From Dryocola sp051307055 (GTDB lineage Bacteria > Pseudomonadota > Gammaproteobacteria > Enterobacterales > Enterobacteriaceae), in contig NZ_CP149994.1 in NCBI RefSeq assembly GCF_051307055.1, forward strand, positions 1,550,001-1,614,000: a stretch of DNA of 64,000 nt, written 5' to 3'. Position numbers and translations under genes: made by a program. Positions 59,666 through 64,000 of this stretch are shown one piece after another (position 1 is the stretch's first letter; the number at the start of each line of letters is the position of its first letter). The notes below the pieces were generated by a model, which searched no databases, was not told the DNA's origin, and saw nothing but the letters and a program-made list of their open reading frames with translations.

Positions 59666-59678
59666 AACGAGGAAGCCC

Positions 59679-60413
59679 ATGAGTTTTGAAGGAAAAGTTG
59701 CGCTGGTAACCGGCGCAAGCCGCGGTATCGGCCGTGCCATCGCTGAGACCTTAGTGGCTCGCGGTGCAAAAGTTATCGGCACTGCCACCAGCGAAAGCGG
59801 CGCGCAGGCCATCAGTGACTATTTAGGCGCGAACGGTAAAGGCTTTATGCTGAATGTGACCGATCCGGCATCTATTGAGTCGGTATTAGGAAATATTCGC
59901 GCAGAATTTGGCGAAGTGGATATTCTGGTAAATAATGCTGGTATCACTCGCGACAACCTTTTAATGCGCATGAAAGATGACGAGTGGAACGATATCATCG
60001 AAACCAATCTGTCATCCGTATTCCGTCTGTCAAAAGCGGTAATGCGAGCTATGATGAAAAAGCGTCATGGTCGTATTATCACTATTGGTTCCGTGGTTGG
60101 CACCATGGGAAATGCTGGTCAGGCTAACTACGCTGCGGCGAAAGCAGGCCTGATTGGTTTCAGTAAATCGCTGGCGCGTGAAGTTGCGTCCCGCGGTATT
60201 ACTGTAAACGTTGTTGCTCCGGGCTTTATTGAAACGGACATGACGCGTGCGCTCTCTGACGATCAGCGTGCGGGTATACTGGCGCAGGTTCCAGCGGGTC
60301 GCTTAGGTGACGCAAAAGAAATCGCCAGTGCAGTAGCATTTTTAGCCTCTGACGAGGCCGGGTACATCTCTGGTGAGACCCTGCACGTCAACGGCGGAAT
60401 GTATATGGTTTAA
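59679..60413 (+). CDS. fabG: 3-oxoacyl-ACP reductase FabG
   Basis: A 244-residue NADPH-dependent ketoreductase. TGASRGIG binds the cofactor, and the Ser-Tyr-Lys triad lies in ITIGSVVG and ANYAAAKAG. It is the housekeeping copy; compare the APE-cluster reductase at 6949. GAGGAAG precedes the ATG at 59679, 13 nt after fabD. Confidence 0.97.
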   Translation: MSFEGKVALVTGASRGIGRAIAETLVARGAKVIGTATSESGAQAISDYLGANGKGFMLNVTDPASIESVLGNIRAEFGEVDILVNNAGITRDNLLMRMKDDEWNDIIETNLSSVFRLSKAVMRAMMKKRHGRIITIGSVVGTMGNAGQANYAAAKAGLIGFSKSLAREVASRGITVNVVAPGFIETDMTRALSDDQRAGILAQVPAGRLGDAKEIASAVAFLASDEAGYISGETLHVNGGMYMV

Positions 60414-60567
60414 CCACGATTAAAATTATTTGCGTTATTTGGGCGAATGCCCGCAAAATAGCGTAAAATCGTGGTACGACCTGCCGGGATTTAGTTGCAT
60501 CTTTTTCAACATTTTATACACTACGAAAACCATCGCGAAAGCGAGTTTTGATAGGAAATTTAAGAGT

Positions 60568-60804
60568 ATGAGCACTATCGAAGAACGCGTTAAGAAAATC
60601 ATTGGCGAACAACTGGGCGTTAAGCAGGAAGAAGTCGTAAACACCGCTTCCTTCGTTGAGGACCTGGGCGCTGATTCTCTTGACACCGTTGAGCTGGTAA
60701 TGGCTCTGGAAGAAGAGTTTGATACTGAGATTCCGGACGAAGAAGCAGAGAAAATCACCACCGTTCAGGCTGCCATTGATTACATCAACGGTAACCAGGC
60801 GTAA
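60568..60804 (+). CDS. acpP: Acyl carrier protein
   Basis: A 78-residue acidic helical carrier. Ser37 in GADSLDTVELVM is the phosphopantetheine site. STIEERVKKIIGEQLGVKQEEV and ITTVQAAIDYINGNQA are almost invariant in enterics. The 154-nt upstream gap has an AT-rich promoter-like stretch and a GNRA-capped hairpin (TCGCGAAAGCGA, 60533-60544), consistent with separate strong expression. Confidence 0.97.
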   Translation: MSTIEERVKKIIGEQLGVKQEEVVNTASFVEDLGADSLDTVELVMALEEEFDTEIPDEEAEKITTVQAAIDYINGNQA

Positions 60805-60815
60805 GTGAACATCTC

Positions 60816-60843
60816 CAGGCGGTCACTCGACCGCCTGAGTTTT
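60816..60843 (+). terminator. Terminator/attenuator between acpP and fabF
   Basis: A 9-bp GC-rich stem (CAGGCGGTC / GACCGCCTG) with a 4-nt loop is followed by AGTTTTA. The short T run suggests partial termination, which would keep acpP mRNA in excess over fabF. Confidence 0.75.
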
Positions 60844-60891
60844 ATCTGATTGTCCCACAAGTCCTATTTTTTCCCTCCCTGGAGGACAAAC

Positions 60892-62133
60892 GTGTCTAAG
60901 CGTCGTGTAGTTGTGACCGGACTGGGCATGTTGTCTCCTGTCGGCAATACCGTAGAGTCTACCTGGAAAGCTCTCCTTGCCGGTCAGAGTGGCATCAGCC
61001 TGATCGACCATTTCGATACTACCGCCTATGCAACGAAATTTGCTGGCTTAGTAAAGGATTTTAACTGTGATGACATCATCTCGCGTAAAGAACAGCGCAA
61101 GATGGATGCCTTCATTCAATATGGAATTGTCGCTGGCCATCAAGCCATGCTGGATTCTGGGCTTGAAGTAACGGAAGAGAACGCATTCCGTATTGGCGCC
61201 GCTATCGGCTCCGGTATCGGTGGGCTGGGTCTTATCGAAGAGAACCACACTTCGCTGGTTAACGGTGGTCCACGTAAGATCAGCCCGTTCTTCGTACCGT
61301 CTACGATTGTGAATATGGTGGCGGGTCATCTGACCATTATGTTCGGTCTGCGCGGCCCCAGCATTTCCATTGCCACGGCCTGTACTTCCGGCGTGCATAA
61401 CATCGGTCATGCAGCGCGCATTATCGCTTACGGCGATGCGGACGCGATGCTGGCAGGCGGCGCAGAAAAAGCCAGTACTCCGCTGGGCGTTGGTGGTTTT
61501 GGTGCAGCGCGTGCGCTCTCCACCCGCAACGATAACCCGCAGGCGGCAAGCCGCCCCTGGGATAAAGACCGTGACGGCTTCGTGCTGGGCGACGGCGCGG
61601 GCGTGATCATGCTCGAAGAGTATGAACATGCGAAAAAACGCGGCGCCAAAATCTACGCGGAAATCGTCGGCTTTGGGATGAGCAGCGATGCTTACCATAT
61701 GACTTCTCCGCCGGATAACGGGGCAGGCGCGGCGCTGGCGATGGAAAATGCGCTGCGTGATGCAGGCGTGACGCCAGGCCAGATTGGTTATGTCAACGCG
61801 CACGGCACCTCCACGCCTGCGGGTGACAAAGCCGAAACGCAGGCGGTGAAATCCATTTTTGGCGCGGACGCAAACCGTGTTCTGGTAAGCTCCACCAAAT
61901 CTATGACCGGTCACCTGTTAGGTGCTGCGGGTGCGGTAGAGTCTATCTACTCCATCCTGGCGCTGCGCGATCAGGCCGTTCCGCCAACCATCAACCTCGA
62001 CAACCCGGATGAAGGCTGCGATCTGGACTTTGTTCCACACGTTGCGCGCCAGGTATCAGGGATGGAATACACGCTGTGTAACTCCTTCGGCTTTGGTGGT
62101 ACTAACGGTTCTCTGATCTTCAAAAAGATCTAG
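60892..62133 (+). CDS. fabF: Beta-ketoacyl-ACP synthase II (KAS II)
   Basis: A 413-residue elongating ketosynthase that controls cis-vaccenate formation with temperature. Cys164 in ATACTSG and the two His residues (NAHGTST, KSMTGHLLG) are present. The start is GTG 60892 after a CTGGAGG Shine-Dalgarno, giving the E. coli length. Confidence 0.97.
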   Translation: MSKRRVVVTGLGMLSPVGNTVESTWKALLAGQSGISLIDHFDTTAYATKFAGLVKDFNCDDIISRKEQRKMDAFIQYGIVAGHQAMLDSGLEVTEENAFRIGAAIGSGIGGLGLIEENHTSLVNGGPRKISPFFVPSTIVNMVAGHLTIMFGLRGPSISIATACTSGVHNIGHAARIIAYGDADAMLAGGAEKASTPLGVGGFGAARALSTRNDNPQAASRPWDKDRDGFVLGDGAGVIMLEEYEHAKKRGAKIYAEIVGFGMSSDAYHMTSPPDNGAGAALAMENALRDAGVTPGQIGYVNAHGTSTPAGDKAETQAVKSIFGADANRVLVSSTKSMTGHLLGAAGAVESIYSILALRDQAVPPTINLDNPDEGCDLDFVPHVARQVSGMEYTLCNSFGFGGTNGSLIFKKI

Positions 62134-62142
62134 ACCCGTTGC

Positions 62143-62177
62143 ATAAAGGGCTCGTTTACGAGCCCTTTATGTTTTTT
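62143..62177 (+). terminator. Rho-independent terminator after fabF
   Basis: ATAAAGGGCTCG pairs with CGAGCCCTTTAT and is followed by GTTTTTT, just past the fabF stop. Confidence 0.92.
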
Positions 62178-62259
62178 CAATCCCGCACTTCAGATTTCCT
62201 CCCTTGCTGCTTTCTCTCTGCGCTGGCACGCTGATGCCATCAAACTCTGAGGAACCGTT

Positions 62260-63060
62260 ATGTACCTAATCAATGGGCAGCGGCAGACGACGCTCCCGGC
62301 AAACGATCGTGCAGTGCAGTTCGGTGACGGCTGCTTTACGACAGCGGCTGTCAGAAATGGAAAAGTAATCTTTAGCGAGCAGCATCTGCACCGCTTACAG
62401 CAGGCCTGCGAGAAGCTTCTGCTTCCGTTCACCGAATGGTCTTTGCTGGCCTGCGAGATGCAACAGCTCGCAAGGAATGAAGCGTTAGCCGTACTGAAGG
62501 TTATTATCAGCCGGGGCGCTGGCGGAAGAGGCTACGGCGCAGCAAACTGTAGTCAACCCACCCGCATTCTCAGCATCTCACCTTTTCCCGCTTTTTATGA
62601 CGACTGGCGAACTCAGGGCATAAGCCTTGCGCTCAGTCCGGTTTGCCTTGGCGTTAATCCGCATCTTGCTGGCGTTAAACACCTAAACCGGCTCGAACAG
62701 GTCTTAATCCGTACGCATCTTGAACAGACGCCCGCTCAGGAGGCCCTGGTCCTTGACAGTGACGGGTGGCTTACGGAATGCTGTGCGGCTAATTTATTCT
62801 GGCGTAAGGGGGATGCGGTTTATACCCCTTATGTCGATCGCGCCGGCGTCAACGGTACGATGCGCCAGCGCATAATGGCCTTTCTGAACGATGCCGGCTG
62901 GCAGATTCAGGAGGTGCGGGAGAGGGTAGAAACGCTCGCGGCTGCCGATGAGCTGATTATCTGTAACGCGCTGATGCCGGTGGTTCCGGTTAAGCAGGCG
63001 GAGGCCTGGCGTTACCGTTCGCGTGAGCTTTATCATTTTTTAGCGCCACTTTGTGAGTAA
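62260..63060 (+). CDS. pabC: Aminodeoxychorismate lyase
   Basis: A 266-residue fold-type IV PLP enzyme that converts 4-amino-4-deoxychorismate to p-aminobenzoate and pyruvate in folate synthesis. The PLP Lys is Lys140 in HLAGVKHLNRLEQV. FGDGCFTTA near the N-terminus and DGWLTECCAANLFW are family blocks. GAGGAA precedes the ATG. It is followed 10 nt later by mltG. Confidence 0.95.
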   Translation: MYLINGQRQTTLPANDRAVQFGDGCFTTAAVRNGKVIFSEQHLHRLQQACEKLLLPFTEWSLLACEMQQLARNEALAVLKVIISRGAGGRGYGAANCSQPTRILSISPFPAFYDDWRTQGISLALSPVCLGVNPHLAGVKHLNRLEQVLIRTHLEQTPAQEALVLDSDGWLTECCAANLFWRKGDAVYTPYVDRAGVNGTMRQRIMAFLNDAGWQIQEVRERVETLAAADELIICNALMPVVPVKQAEAWRYRSRELYHFLAPLCE

Positions 63061-63070
63061 AAGATTACCG

Positions 63071-64000
63071 ATGAAAAAAATGCTACGTTTCTTTGTGCTG
63101 TTGCTGGTGGTTCTTGGGATCGCCGCAGGTGTCGGCATGTGGAAAGTCCGCCAGCTGGCAAACAGCCACCTGACAATTAAGCAGGAAACCGTTTTCACCC
63201 TCAAAGCGGGAACCGGCCGCCTTGCCCTGGGCAAGCAGCTCTATGAAGAGAAGCTGATTAACCGCCCTCGCGTGTTCCAGTGGCTGCTTAAAGCCGAACC
63301 TGAGCTTGCTAATTTTAAAGCGGGCACCTATCGCTTCAGCCCGCAGATGACGGTGCGCGATATGTTAAAGCTGCTTGCCAGCGGTAAAGAGGCGCAGTTC
63401 CCGATTCGCTTCGTGGAAGGGATGCGTCTGAGCGACTGGCTAAAACAGCTGCGTGAGGCGCCCTATATCAAACACACGCTGAAAGACGATAGCTACGCTA
63501 CCGTTGCCGCAGCGCTGAAGCTTGAGCATCCCGACTGGGTAGAAGGGTGGTTTTTCCCTGATACCTGGCTGTACACCGCCAATACAACGGATATCGCGCT
63601 GTTGAAACGCGCCCACGAGCGCATGAAAAAAGCCGTACAGGAAGCCTGGGACGGAAAAGCCGAAGGGCTGCCGTATAAAACGCAAAACGATCTCGTTACC
63701 ATGGCTTCCGTGGTTGAAAAGGAAACCGCCGTGGCGAGCGAGCGTGACCGGGTCTCGTCGGTGTTTATCAACCGCCTGCGTATCGGGATGCGTTTACAAA
63801 CGGATCCAACGGTGATTTACGGCATGGGCGACAGCTATAATGGTAAGCTGTCGCGCAAGGATCTTGAGACGCCGACCCCTTATAACACTTATGTCATAAG
63901 CGGCATGCCGCCGGGGCCGATTGCGATCCCGGGCGCGGCGTCGTTACAGGCTGCGGCGCACCCGGCGAAAACACCTTATCTCTATTTTGTCGCCGACGGA
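63071..64000 (+). CDS. mltG: Endolytic transglycosylase MltG (3' end missing)
   Basis: 310 codons are visible before the window ends; the E. coli protein has 340 residues, so about 30 are missing. An N-terminal membrane anchor (FFVLLLVVLGIAAGVGMW) precedes a LysM-like part and the YceG/MltG catalytic domain, with the catalytic Glu in MASVVEKETAVASERD (about 219) and LQTDPTVIYGMG. It cleaves nascent glycan strands in the periplasm and sets their length. Confidence 0.95.
   Translation, partial: MKKMLRFFVLLLVVLGIAAGVGMWKVRQLANSHLTIKQETVFTLKAGTGRLALGKQLYEEKLINRPRVFQWLLKAEPELANFKAGTYRFSPQMTVRDMLKLLASGKEAQFPIRFVEGMRLSDWLKQLREAPYIKHTLKDDSYATVAAALKLEHPDWVEGWFFPDTWLYTANTTDIALLKRAHERMKKAVQEAWDGKAEGLPYKTQNDLVTMASVVEKETAVASERDRVSSVFINRLRIGMRLQTDPTVIYGMGDSYNGKLSRKDLETPTPYNTYVISGMPPGPIAIPGAASLQAAAHPAKTPYLYFVADG

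Overview
The window is a chromosomal segment of a motile member of the Enterobacteriaceae. From position 11980 onward its gene order is essentially that of the Escherichia coli 23-25 min region: ymdB-clsC / opgC / opgGH / yceK / msyB / mdtG / lpxL / trhO / yceI-yceJ-yceO / solA / bssS / dinI / pyrC / yceB / grxB / mdtH / rimJ-yceH-mviM-murJ / flgNMA / flgB-L / rne / rluC / yceF / yceD-rpmF-plsX-fabHDG-acpP-fabF-pabC-mltG. The proteins are close to, but clearly distinct from, the E. coli ones. I cannot name the genus; an Enterobacter/Kosakonia/Klebsiella-like relative is an inference.

Region by region. (1) 1-9511: the downstream part of an aryl polyene (APE) type II polyketide operon. It encodes a glycosyltransferase/acyltransferase cut by the window edge, a thioesterase, a LolA-like carrier, an MMPL exporter, a DUF3261 lipoprotein, two ketosynthases, a dehydratase, a ketoreductase and a phosphopantetheinyl-transferase-like protein. 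The ACPs, ligase, second dehydratase and chain-length factor expected in such clusters must lie upstream. (2) 9512-11806: a TonB-dependent siderophore receptor behind a Fur-box-like palindrome. (3) 11980-22642: ADP-ribose deacetylase, cardiolipin synthase C, osmoregulated periplasmic glucan synthesis (opgC, opgGH), small envelope proteins, an MFS exporter and lipid A lauroyltransferase. (4) 22871-29605: tRNA hydroxylation (trhO), yceI-yceJ, a tiny yceO homologue, solA, bssS, SOS-controlled dinI, and pyrC with PurR and start-site-switching signals. (5) 29758-31826: an accessory pair absent from E. coli at this place, a DJ-1/AraC (GlxA-type) regulator and an extra type I GAPDH. (6) 31898-38052: grxB, mdtH, rimJ, yceH, mviM, murJ. 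(7) 38135-38620: an accessory cold-shock-domain protein. (8) 38684-50222: the flagellar flg regulon with sigma-28 promoters and a FlhDC-like box. (9) 50384-55860: RNase E with its autoregulatory leader, RluC and YceF. (10) 56004-64000: the yceD-rpmF-plsX-fab cluster, pabC and the start of mltG (cut by the window end).

Functionally, most of the window serves the cell envelope and surface: APE pigment anchoring, iron uptake, periplasmic glucans, lipid A, lipid II flipping, flagella, fatty acid supply and septal glycan processing. The accessory pieces inserted in an otherwise conserved backbone (APE plus receptor, regulator plus GAPDH, CSD protein) are the best places to look for new biology. 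I found no tRNA, rRNA, insertion sequence, prophage or CRISPR array.
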